Source: Blastocystis sp. Blastoise (Eukaryota; Sar; Bigyra; Opalinata; Blastocystidae). Taken from it: a DNA stretch of 42,500 bases. The notes under the pieces were generated by a model. It had not been told where the DNA came from. It saw only the letters and a list, made by a program, of their open reading frames with translations, and made no database searches. The stretch is from NCBI GenBank assembly GCA_039096225.1, contig JBBPEB010000017.1, forward strand, positions 765,001 to 807,500, written 5' to 3'. Positions within the stretch are counted from its first letter, which is position 1; every line of letters starts with the position of its first letter. The position numbers were made by a program, and so were the translations under genes. Positions 22,906 through 35,500 of this stretch are shown here, piece after piece.

Positions 22906-24390
22906 TTAATTTAAAAGAAAGAATGAATATCTTTGTTGATTTCTTTCTTTTATATACGATACAACATGCGAATAGTAACGACACATGATAATTGTCCATA
23001 GATATCTATATTGTGTATCTTGACATAAAATACGATAAAGAGTAAAAAGAAGTGCAATAGAAGAAGGATTATTCCAATACCATAAAGGAGAATCAACTTG
23101 TTTCAGTAAAGGATAATACGTCTGAAATAGATTCCAATAACCAAGAGTCTCATATTCATGATAAAGAGGAGCAAAAGTTTTAAATAGAATAGAAAGTCTT
23201 CTATATACAGTGACATTACCATATTGTTGTAAGCCATGAAAGAATCCTTCTATAATAATATCATTCTTTACATAATATCTTCCTTCACCAGACCATACAC
23301 CAAGATGATGAAATCCTACATATTGTTTTTTATTATCATTAGAATAAAAAGTACCATATTTATCCATACAATCATCTATAAAATAACCTTGATAAATACG
23401 TTTACCATGATCATACAAGATACCTAAACCATTTGCTTTATTATTAGAGAACTCACCTTCATATTGCAAATAATCATCTTTGAAACGACATCCATAACCA
23501 GAGTACTGATCATCATAGAAATCACCTGAGTAATATAAAGTATTATTAAATTTCTGAACCCCTTTTCCATTACGTCTGAAGTTTTTCAATTCACCTTCAT
23601 ATTTTTCGCCATTAGTAAAAGCAATACATCCATTTCCATAGCATAATTGATTATCAAAAACACCTTCAACACTTATTCCATTTGAATAAGTTAGAGAGCA
23701 TCGAATATGATTCGTATCAATAAGAACTCCATGTAAACGATAATTTTCAGTTTCAACAAAAAAAGGAGAAGGTAATGGAGACTTATTTTCGCATTTATTT
23801 TCATTTTCATTCTTAGATATACATGATAATACTGATGTAGATGGATTCTCTAATTTTGACATTGAACGGATACCAAATTTGATTTCTTGATAATCACCTT
23901 TACCATACTGAATTGAGAAAATCGTTATCAAGATGTCTTTATTCCACTGGCCAGAGATTCTAGTACCATCAGACCATATCATTGTGCCTTTACCATTAAT
24001 AGTTTGATCTATTATTTCGCCATCATACTCCATGCAACCAAAGAAAGTATATGGTCCTTTTCCTTCAATATATCCATCAGGATACTTCTTTTTCATTGAG
24101 GATTCATGAACGCAAAAAAAAACTCTTTTGCCAACAAGAGCTTTGTAGTTTTGTGTTGTTCTATGTTTGAATATAAGATGAGCTTTCTTTAATAAATTTG
24201 CATTGCACGTATCATCTAAGGTAGAAACAAATGATGATACTTTAGAGCTATCTTTTCTTTCATTCTGATAAGAATCGGAAGATATGGAAGGATTCTTTAT
24301 TGATCTGTAGTCTACATCATTGCCATAATAGAAGCAACAATCAGAATCATTATTTCTGCATGAATAGTATCCATTTAGTTTTCCCACCAT
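22906..24390 (-). CDS. MORN-repeat protein
   Basis: Intronless, 494 aa from the ATG at 24390 (context AAAAATGGTG, protein start MVGKLNGYYSC). An in-frame ATG at 24462 would add 24 residues, a hydrophobic stretch of unlikely quality. MORN motifs (YxGxxxxGxxxGxGxxxxxxG) run from about residue 108 to 405, for example YDGEIIDQTINGKGTMIWSDG, YEGELKNFRRNGKGVQKF, YSGDFYDDQYSGYGCRFKD, YEGEFSNNKANGLGILYDHG and YQGYFIDDCMDKYGTFYS. About nine are visible, in two blocks separated by a charged, Ser/Asn-rich insert. MORN arrays bind phospholipids or scaffold proteins at membranes and cytoskeleton. The last 85 residues are Trp/Tyr/Leu-rich with no domain I recognise. A specific function cannot be given. Confidence 0.85.
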   Translation of the reverse strand: MVGKLNGYYSCRNNDSDCCFYYGNDVDYRSIKNPSISSDSYQNERKDSSKVSSFVSTLDDTCNANLLKKAHLIFKHRTTQNYKALVGKRVFFCVHESSMKKKYPDGYIEGKGPYTFFGCMEYDGEIIDQTINGKGTMIWSDGTRISGQWNKDILITIFSIQYGKGDYQEIKFGIRSMSKLENPSTSVLSCISKNENENKCENKSPLPSPFFVETENYRLHGVLIDTNHIRCSLTYSNGISVEGVFDNQLCYGNGCIAFTNGEKYEGELKNFRRNGKGVQKFNNTLYYSGDFYDDQYSGYGCRFKDDYLQYEGEFSNNKANGLGILYDHGKRIYQGYFIDDCMDKYGTFYSNDNKKQYVGFHHLGVWSGEGRYYVKNDIIIEGFFHGLQQYGNVTVYRRLSILFKTFAPLYHEYETLGYWNLFQTYYPLLKQVDSPLWYWNNPSSIALLFTLYRILCQDTQYRYLWTIIMCRYYSHVVSYIKERNQQRYSFFLLN

Positions 24391-26533
24391 TTTTAATTCA
24401 CGTATTTTCTTTCTAAATAAAACTATATAGCTGTGAGATATGTATAATATTGCATAAAACATACATAATTAATGATAAACACTAAAATCTCAAATCACAA
24501 GAATAAAATAAAAATGAAAAAAAAAATAGTAAAATACGAAGTTTTTTTGTTCATTTATATCATTTTGTTGATGGCTATGACTAGAATGGAGAAATTTTGC
24601 CAAGTCACTATTCATCATAAGAGCATTTTAATGGGTAATTATGAAGGTATCTAGTTTATTGGTTCGTTTATAAAAAATACCCAATAAAAACGATAATAAT
24701 ATGGGGTCACCAAAGAATAACTAAAATTATCTTGTCTTGTTGAATTCTTAGATTTCTCTTAAAGAAATCGTCCCATAATTTCTTAAATAATCAAGAATCT
24801 GATAGTAAGGCACCATATATTTTTCTTTAGACACTCTGTTTGTCATAAGTACCAATTTTAATCATTGTTCTTGCAATTTGTTTGACGATTTATTTTCTAC
24901 GTAGTCACTTTATCATTAATCGCATCGTAATTCTAGATAACAAACTCTCATCATTTCAAAAATATGTGCATATAGAAAATGGCGCCATTAATTAATTGAT
25001 TGGTTTGAAATGTTATAGAATCAAACGATATACAGTTTTAATTTTTTTCTGCGATTATTCTAAATCAGTATATTTTGAATATTATTTCATTGGTAAAACC
25101 GGAGAAGCATATAATTCTATTATACAACTGGAAAGCATATAAGTTCATTAAACTTCACATAAATAATAATTCTTGTTAAAAATAAATAATATTCATGTCA
25201 TAGAAAATATGTAGAGAAACAAAAATAATGATTTGACAGAAACAAAATATATACAATGACTTATTTCACATAGTAAACGTATTCAGAAGCATTCCTTGAA
25301 TGATAGAAGCGATGGGAAGATCTTTTTGATAAGTTATAAACAGACAAACACTGAATAATCATATACAAATAATATATTATCATGCAGAAATAGTAAGAAT
25401 CATATGAAAACACAGAAGAATCACAAGTAAGATGTATAAATAAGAAATTTTGATATCATCGATTCAAAGAACAACGCTAATTATAAGAAAATCATAATAG
25501 CACAGTTCACTGTTTTGTCTTCACCAAAATAATGAATAAATAAGTCATATACAAATAATAAATTGACAATAATGAAGTATACCTATAAGTGTTTCACTTC
25601 GTATTTGCTACACCTAATATAGATTCGTAAGTAGTTCATAAAACCAGATTTTCCTTTATTTCTAAAATCTCTTTTCATAATTTAGCAGAGAAAAGAAGTT
25701 TGAAAAAATATTTTAATATAAAAATAATTTTCTTTTGTTAGAAATCTTTTATGTTTCTGAAAAAAATACATATATGTATTTTATTCGTATTATTATCATG
25801 TTTTATCAGATCACCCTTCATTTTGATGTCTGATCTACTCTTTTTTAAATATACTCTTATAGCATATTATAGTATTTTTTTACTATTTTGTCATTAATAT
25901 CGGTTTTTATTATTAAAATTTACTAATTTCTCTGAAACAAAGTCGGAAAAAATTATGTACTAAAAGAAAACTAAGAATATATCAAAATGATGAAGCCAAA
26001 CATAGCTAAAATAAATTAAAGTTATGCCTACACTCCCAAACTCCATATTGAAAATGGAGTAAATCAATTATAGACCAAAACTATCAGAAAAAGGAAGTGT
26101 TAACAAAAATACTATGTGGTTTTCTATTTAAATGTTTATTTCAAAGTTGAACCGCTTTAACACATTATCTGTTGACAATATAAAACCATCAAACGAAGAC
26201 GCAAGTGTAATTATCCCAATTATGTCAATCCACGATATCCAAGTTTATTTTTTTCCAGAAATGGAATTTCTTTTCTTTCATGGAGAAATGAGAAGTTTTT
26301 AGTCAATAATTAAGAATTCCTATGATTAAATTAGTTTTCAAAAAGAGAATTTCATGAAAATAGCCAATGAAATGACACGAAACAATAAATAAAGCCATAT
26401 ATGGATAGTCTCAGTATTCTGACTCCAATGCTTCAAAAGATAGCAAATGAATGGTTATAAATGCAACACAATAATGGAAAAATGGTGGATGTTAAGAAAA
26501 AACGGATTTTTTCTTGATTATTAAACAGTTTTA
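24391..26533. other. Divergent intergenic region of about 2.1 kb
   Basis: Separates the MORN gene (-) from the giant secreted protein gene (+), so it should carry both promoters. A small hairpin (ACTCCAT / ATGGAGT) lies near 26040. A 60-codon frame at 24472-24654 has no family resemblance and is not called. Confidence 0.5.
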
Positions 26534-29500
26534 ATGGAGTGGAAGAAAAGAAATTCAACAAGTATTTCTTCATATATATTTTATTTTAATCTGTTTCTCA
26601 AATATTCTAAACATGAGAAATTATATCAAAAGTATGCTTATATTATCTATAGTCACTTATTAATCTTAGATTTAATACTTTTTATTATTCAAATTCAAAT
26701 AATTAATGCTCTTTCTTCTGGTGTGATTGAGGAAGCTGGTGCCCAACTCACTATGAATTCTGTCGTATCAAGAGCAAGTACAGCAAATGGTGTTGAATCA
26801 AATTATTGTTCATCTGAGGGTGAATGGCCAAGAACGAAACAAGATAATATAGCTACATTACCTTGTGGTGATTCTCAATATTATTATGGTGTAAGAAGTC
26901 GTTCTTGTATAAAAGGGAAACCAGCAACTTGGGGAGAAGAAGAAAATGGTTGCCATTTATATACATGTGATGAAACAGTAGATAATGGTCACATTTTTAA
27001 TAAGATTCAAGTAAATAGTTATATAACTATTGAAGATCAAGAAGAGAATAAGTATTATGTAAAGTATTGTGATGACAAACATACTTGGTCTGGTACTGAA
27101 GCTTTTTCTATGGATCATGCTTGTTTAGCTAAAACTCAAAATGGATTATTTTGGCCTGCTACTGAAAAGGGATTTAATCGTTTTGTATCTTGTGGTATTG
27201 GTAAAAGTGGTTATGCTGAAAGACATTGTGGTAATAATGGTTGGGAAGAAATTACTTCAAATTCATGTTCTATTGCTTCATCTCATGTTTCTATAACTAT
27301 ACCTAATGATGCTTCTTATTATAGTAATATACCTATTTATATTACTTGTTCTTTAGTAGAATGTAAAATAAATGAAAATAAGCTTCAATTAAGTAATGGT
27401 GCTACATTAAAATATGATTATAATAATAAAGAAAAAGTTTCTCAATATACTATTATGATTTCTAGAGGTTCTAATCCTTTAAATATTACTTTACTTACTG
27501 ATTCTATTGTTGATACTAATAATGAAGTTATTATTCATGATCTTTCATTACCTTATGAAATGTTTATTCCTTTTGTTACTGATGGTTATATTAATGAAAG
27601 CTTTATGTCTGATGATTTAACTCATCTTAATTCTTCTATTTTATTAGAAACTACTGAAGAAGGTGTTCATATTATTGATCAACCATTATATGTAGGTGAA
27701 AAATTCTATGATATTCATAGTAATAAATTTGAAGGTGCTGAAGGTGGTGAAGTTTCTATTTCTTTTTGGTTTAAAATAGATGAAGAACGTCCTCAAATAT
27801 TATTTGCTATACCTAATGATAAAGATACTTATGAAAATATTAATAATTATGATTTTTATATTAGTATTGATGATATGGGTTTTGTTCATATTCATACTGG
27901 TTATTATGATGATTGTGATGTTTCTTCTTTTATTCCTGTAGCTGATGTTTGGAATCATATTGGTTTTACTTATTTCTCTGATATTAAAGAAGGTACTAAT
28001 AAGAAATATTTTATTAATGGTCAAATATTTAGTTGTGAACATAAAGATGCTTATTATCCTGTTCTTGGTTCTACTTATCAACTTGGTTCTGGTGGTATTA
28101 CTATTAGTGATTTTACTGTATATAAAACTGCTGTTGCTGATAATATTTGGAAAGCTAAATTTAATGAACAAAATGATAAACCTTTTATTTATTTAAAGTC
28201 TTTAACTTCATCTAATAATTATAAAGTTACTTGTACTTTCACTTTTTCTACTGATATTACTTTAGAAAATGTAAATAAATATAAGTTATTACCTGAAGGT
28301 CATACTAAAGATTTTACTGTTGAATGGAATACTAGTAATAACAAACAATATACTGCTACAATTACTTTCCCTACTCGTTCTTATAATGTAGATGAATGTC
28401 CTTCTGTTATTCTTATGATTCAAAATGGATTTATTCGTGATGCAAATGATAAGAAGAAGAAGAATGATATGGAGAAATTTATTATTAATTATGATTGTAC
28501 TAAAGCTCCTATTTTAGAACCTGCTGCTACAAATCCTGTTATTAGTTCTGTTTCTCCTGCTGTAGGTAATATTGAAGATGATCAAATAATTACTTTAACT
28601 TGGGATCAAGATGTTATTTGTAATAATGATATTAAGATTTATTATAGACAAAGTGATTCATTTAATGGTGAATTATTATCTACTGATTTTACTGTATATA
28701 AGAATTATATTTCTATTTTACCTCCTTATGGTTTATTACATAATCGTAATATTTATTTCATTATTCCTGCTGGTTCTTGTACTGATCTTAGTGGTACTAA
28801 AACTTCTGAATTATATACAAATCCTGAAGATAAATGGACTATTCCTCATGCTACTACTCCTTATACAGGTAGTCTTACTTGTGATGGTGAAAATAATCAA
28901 AAGATTAGTTCATTCTTAATTACATGTACTTTAAGTTTTAATAGAAATGTTACTTTTATAGATTATGTAAATAAAATACATATTGTAGGTGGTGAAATGT
29001 CTATTCCTCAACCTTATGATAATTATATTTTATTCTATGTATATCCTACATTTACTAAACCATCTTCTATTACTGATAATAATTATGTTGATATTTCTTA
29101 TACTATTACTGTTGATGAAAGTATTGCTAAAGATCTTGCTAGAATTCCTACTTATTCATCTTCTTTAGAAGTAACTATTAATAGTCAATATAATCCTATT
29201 TTAAGATATTATAAATATAATCAAAATGGTAATAATTATGAATCTAATAATAAAGATTGTATTATTCCTAATGCTGGTAATGATGCTTGGGGTAAGAATT
29301 TTGATGATGAAAAGAAAGCTTTCTTACATAATGAAGAACGTGGATCTTTTTATTGTTCTAATACAAATGATATAAGTTTCTTAGCTCCTGTTTCTAATTC
29401 ATTCTTAACTATTCAATTTTGGTATTTTACAAGTACTAATGATATAACTATTACTTTTATTGAAAAATATTTTAGTAATAATGTATTAGATTATAAGATA

Positions 29501-32500
29501 GCTTTATCTAATGGTGCTATTATAATTCAAACTGCTTCTGAAGGTAATGCTGGTTTAACTACTAATGCTCCTACTCCTGGTTATTGGCATCAAATTACTT
29601 TAGTTATGCAATCTATTAGTGCTAATAGTAAAATTGATTTATATATTGATGGTGTTTTTGCATTAACTGGTGAAGTATTATTAAGTAAATCTTATTATAA
29701 TCTTGGTTCTGATGCTCTTTATATTGGTTCTAATAATGAATTTAGTATGAGTGAAACTATATTTTATGCTTATTTATTAGAAGAAACTACTATTAAGAAT
29801 AATTTTGAAAAATATGCTAGACCTATTATCAGTATTGAAAACTTCCAAATGTCTGAATGTGGTCCTTTTACTTTTGATGTTGTTAGTAATAAGAAAACAC
29901 ATGGATTAGTTGAAAATGATTTTATTGTTAATCCTAAAGATTCTATTAAATTTGAAATTCAAACTACTTCTTCAGGTACTATATATAATATAGTTGCTGT
30001 TCCTATTAGTGAAGGTCAAGTAAGTATACGTATTGCTGAAAATGCTCTTTTATCTGATTATAATAAAGGATCACTTACTTCTGATGAAATTGTTATAAGA
30101 ACTTCTTTTTGTATTAATCGTGATCCTAAATTAATTTGGACTTCTCCTGAACCTTGTGTACGTAATTATAATCAATTTATTATTGATTTTAGTAATAATG
30201 ATTATCCTCTTGATTATGATATGTTTACTAGTAATTCTTTAGGTTCTATTCAAGCATTATCTGTTTCTGGACGTAAAGTTATTGGTTATTATGTATTAAA
30301 TGCTTTAACTGATTTAGGTGTTAAAGGTTATGTATATTATAAGAATGATGTTTGTGGTGAAAATAAGAATGAAGAATGTTCATGGTCACTTACTTTTGCT
30401 TATCAATTTACTGGTATTTATGCTCCTTATTATGATCAAGATACTTTAAGAACTTATCATTATAATCAACTTCGTTTTGAATATGCTATTATGAATGAAA
30501 TTGTTTTATCTGCTGAAGTTGGTTGTGGTGAAATGGTTGCTATTGGTTTCCGTCAAATTAGTGAAAAACAAGGTATTATTAATAGAGGTTATTCTTGTGC
30601 TTTCCAAAGTGTTGAAAAGACTGGTATTGTTTGTTATAATCTTAATAAATATGTTGGTAATACTGTTAGTACTCGTTATTTTACTCCTGTTTCTCCTAAG
30701 CATGATGTATGTAATGAAGATGAAACTGTAACTATATGGTTAAAGATTGGCGGTAATAAGATATTTGCTGGTAGAGGTAATTATGAAGATGAAAATAGTT
30801 ATTCATTTAGTATTAGTGGTGATAGTTCAAGTACTAATGTATTACCTTATGTTTTTATATATCATACAATTAATGATCATAATCCTTTCTTCCTTGAAAA
30901 TATAAAGATACAACCATCTATTGTTGTTCCTGGTGATGATGGTAGTGATAATACTTTTACTCCTGTTAATGATTGTATTGAATATCAACCTGGTATGGAT
31001 ACATCTAATAAGAACTTTAATTGTCATATAGATGATGATGATGATGATGAAAATAGTGAATATCAAAAGAAATGTCTTAAAACATCATTAACTATGGATA
31101 CATCTGATTCTAATAATATTAAAGGTACTCTTATGTTTGATAATTATTTATCTGCTTATCATAATATATCTTATCGTTCTTTTATTTGTAATAATTGTTA
31201 TGCTTATAATGTTCAATTAATTACTGGTTCTAATTGTCATAATCATCATGCTATGTATACTTTTGATGTACATGTTATTAATAAGAAATTAGATTTTACT
31301 GTTTCTTTACCTATAAAGAAAGCTTGTGAAGATAGACATCATGAATATGATCGTCGTTGTAATTGTCGTGTTACTTATACAGGTAATCTTCATTCTGAAC
31401 AAGTAGATCAAATTACAGCTGAACTTACTTGGAATGAATTAACTAATACTAATTCTTTACCTATATATGTTACTTTAACATTTAATCGTCAATATGAAGC
31501 TAAATTAGAAGATTTTATTATAGAGAAAGGAGGTAAAATATTACATGTTGAACCAACTAGTACTGGTGGTATTATAAGTGTTATTCCTGAAGATACTGAA
31601 GGTACACCTTTAGTAGAACATCTTCGTAATCATTTTATTTGTCGTGTAAAATCTCATATAATTGAAGAAGGTGAATTATATTCTCCTGAAGCTTCTATTG
31701 ATATTATTACTTCTGTTCCTACTGGTGTTAATATGGAATATGTTGGTGTTACAGATACTATATATAGTGAAGCTTGGAAAGGTTTAGAACATGGATTTAT
31801 TGGTTTTATGTTTACTTTATCTGGTTATGGTAATCTTAATATAGATTTATCTCCTGCTCCTCATACTATTCCTGGTATTTATAGATTACATTTAGATAAT
31901 AATATTGATGGTGTTTATGAATTACAAAGACGTACATCTATTAAGAATTGGGAAACTATTACTAGTTTTACAGATAAAAAAGTTAATGGTAAAGAAAATC
32001 AATATAAAATAACATTTGTTGATTCTATTTTTACTTTATCTGTTTTACAAGGTATTAATTATCCTATAGATACTACTTTATTTACTTATAATTGTGGTAC
32101 ATTTAAACCATTATATTATGGTTTCTCTACAGATGTTCAATCTTTAATACTTACTGATATTAATAATTTATATGTTGATAATGGTGATTATGAATGGAAA
32201 GATTTATCTATTAGTATTAGTCAATATAGTTCTATTCAAGATTTACCTATTTATATTACTGTTAATAGTGATATAATAGTTCCTTTAGAAAAATGGATTT
32301 TATTTAATGGTTATATGTCTGTAGGTAAGAATACAAATGAATTTTATTTCTATCCTAATAGTTATGATGGTCAATCATCATTCTATTTAGATAGTCGTAT
32401 TCCTAATGAACAAAATATTCTTACCAAGACATCTTCTGTATTTGTAGTATATCTTGGTAGTAAAATATCTAGTATTTATTTACCTAAATTATATACTCAA

Positions 32501-35500
32501 GATAATACTCCTATATATAATGAATTAATGAAATTTGATGAAATTAATACTTTAGAATTACCTGTAACAGTTAAGACTGAAACTAATAATAAATTAAATA
32601 TGATATTATATTCTTCTTTAACTAGTAAGAATTATAATTATTTTGAAATATCCTTATGTGGAAGACCATCTATATCTTATTATGAATATAAGAAGAATAA
32701 ACAATCTAGTCAAGCTCCTGCTTCTATGTCTATTGATTGTACACAAGAATCTTCTGGTAGAATACAAGTTACTGAAGATAATGGAAAGATTTCTGTTACT
32801 TATTATTATAATAGTGCTAATTGGGTATTCTTAGAAGTTTCTTCTATTTATACTTTATCTTATTATACATTCCAATTAAGTGATTCTTTTGCTAGTGTTC
32901 AAATGGCACGTCCATTTACAGATACTTATTGTATAGAGAATCAAAATATATATAGTGATTTTATTACTAGTGATACTATGTCTCAAGATGAATGTAAAGA
33001 ATATTGTGGTCCATATCATGCTTATTTTGGTTTACTTAATGGTAATAAATGTATTTGTTATCCTAATATTGCTTATATATATGGATCTCGTGTAAATAAT
33101 GATAAATGTTCAAAATCATGTATTGGTGATAATTCTCAGAAATGTGGAGGTAGTTCTTATTTAACTATTATTCCTACTCGTTATGTTTCTTACTTTAGTA
33201 ATCAATATAGTTATAATAGATTATTAACAAAAGTAGATAGTCTTACTTATGAATATGGTGTATCTTATGATGAATTAAGTATAAAGATGACAGATACTAC
33301 AAAGAATACTATTTATAATAGTCCTTTATATGTAATGGATGCTCCTAAAGAATATACTGTATCTACTCGTTTCTATATACCTGTTTCTGGTCCTACAGAA
33401 AGTGTTGGTTTTGTTGTATATGATGATGATCGTAATACTATTATTACTATGTGTACTATTGAAATTAATAAGACTAAAGGATGGAGTATTATATCCAATA
33501 GTCCTAATAATAATAATGGTAATGGTGTATTATTAAATGGTGCTGCACATGAATGGAATTCTATTAATGGTTGGCTTCGTTTATCTAGAGATAATGAAGG
33601 TATATATAAATGTTCATATAGATTAGAAGATCCTTTATGGAGTGAACCTATTATTGATAATACTCATACTGAAGTTATTGGTAAGAAACTTGGATTATAT
33701 TCTGTATTACAATATAATCAAATTATTAGTTTTACTGAATTTACATTTACTTCTGATTATGAACGTGCTTATGTATATGCTTCTCATAATTTAGCTTATG
33801 AACAATTCTCTAAAGATCATTATATTTATTTAACATTTAGTGAAAATTTCCAAATTTATAAAGATACTAAATTTAATATGAAGAATTGTTTAGTAAAAGA
33901 TGTTGTTCCTCTTAGTCATTCTTCTTATATAGTATATCTTACTACTCCTTATCCTGGTTCTTTCTCTTTCAATATTCCTAAGGATGTGTCTGGTGATTTA
34001 TCTGAACAAGGTAATTATCCTTTAGGTTATGGTTGTGATGCTGGCTGTTCTAGTAGTCTTGATGGATCTTATAATCCTGAATTTATTACTGTTTTATTAA
34101 CAAATAAAGGAATGAAATATATTGATGCTTATGGAATGTATGCTAATTTAGTTTATGTTACTTTTGATAAAGAAGTAGTTGATTTTGATGTTACTAAATT
34201 AATTATGAGAAATCTTGAATATGTTGGTTCTTATGTTGTTGATAAATTTAATGTAGCTCTTTATGTTAGATTTATTCAAGTATCTTCTGGTAGTATTGTA
34301 TTACCTGCTAATAGTGTATATACTAAAGATAAGATTACTAATAAACAATCAAATACTCTTATTCTTACTATTGATGCTTATTGTAAACGTTATACTAGTT
34401 ATGAGAATGGTGTTATTATGTTCTATCCTGATACTTTACCTGGTAGTGAACAATATAGACAATGTTCATCAGAATATGATGGATATGTATCAAAGAGATG
34501 TAATATATTTGGTCAATGGGAATCTGAAGATTTATCTGGATGTCAAAAGAAGAAATGTAGTTCAGTTACTGAAAATGGATATACTTGGCCTATTACTGAA
34601 ATTGGTCAAGATGCTGAATTGAATTGTCCTTTTGGTTATACTGGTTCTATTACTAGATATTGTAGATATACTTGTTCTAAACCTGTTTGGGGTGAAATTA
34701 TTAATACTTGCGAAAAGAGTGATAGTGGTGAATCTAATGTTGCTTATAAGAAAGTTGTTGATAGAATATATAATGAAATCGAATTTCCTTTAGAAATTAA
34801 GGGTACTATTCAGACTGTTGATGTTCCTCTCCCTAATGGTCTTAGTTTTACTATTAAAAATGATGGTATTCATATTAGTGGTAAATATCTAAATACTACT
34901 CCTTATACTGGTAAACATGTATTAAAGATTACTAATGGTAATGTTGTTACTACTTATACTTTAGAAATTATATTAACTGATTTCTGTGTTTATGATGGTG
35001 AAACTTATGGTAAAAATAGTATTATTACTGTTCCTTGTGGTGAAGGTTATACTGGTACTAGAACTATGAAGTGTACTGTATGTAATAGTTGTGTTTCTTT
35101 AGATTGGATGGTTACTAGTAATACTTGTCAAGTACTTCAATGTTCTCAAAATATTGATGAAATATACTCATTAACTTGGCCTTCTACTATGGTTGGTTCT
35201 AGTGTTATACTTGATTGTCCTTATGGTCAAGAAGGTAGTGTTACTAGAACTTGTCAAGCTGGTCAAATATGGAGTGATATTACTTATGATTGTCAAATAC
35301 CTCAATGTTCTTCTAATATTGATAGTATATATAATATTAATTGGCCTGCTACAAATGTACTTACAACTGCTACTTCTCCTTGTCCTACTGGTTTATCTGG
35401 TTCTATTACTAGATTCTGTAATACTAATAAACAATGGGGTCCTGTTGTTAATACATGTACTGTTCCTCAATGTTCTGCTGAAGTTGATAATCAATATGAA

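Noticed and set aside
24472-24654. 60-codon frame near the MORN gene start
   Set aside because: Lys/Ile-rich, no conserved feature, lies in a likely promoter region.
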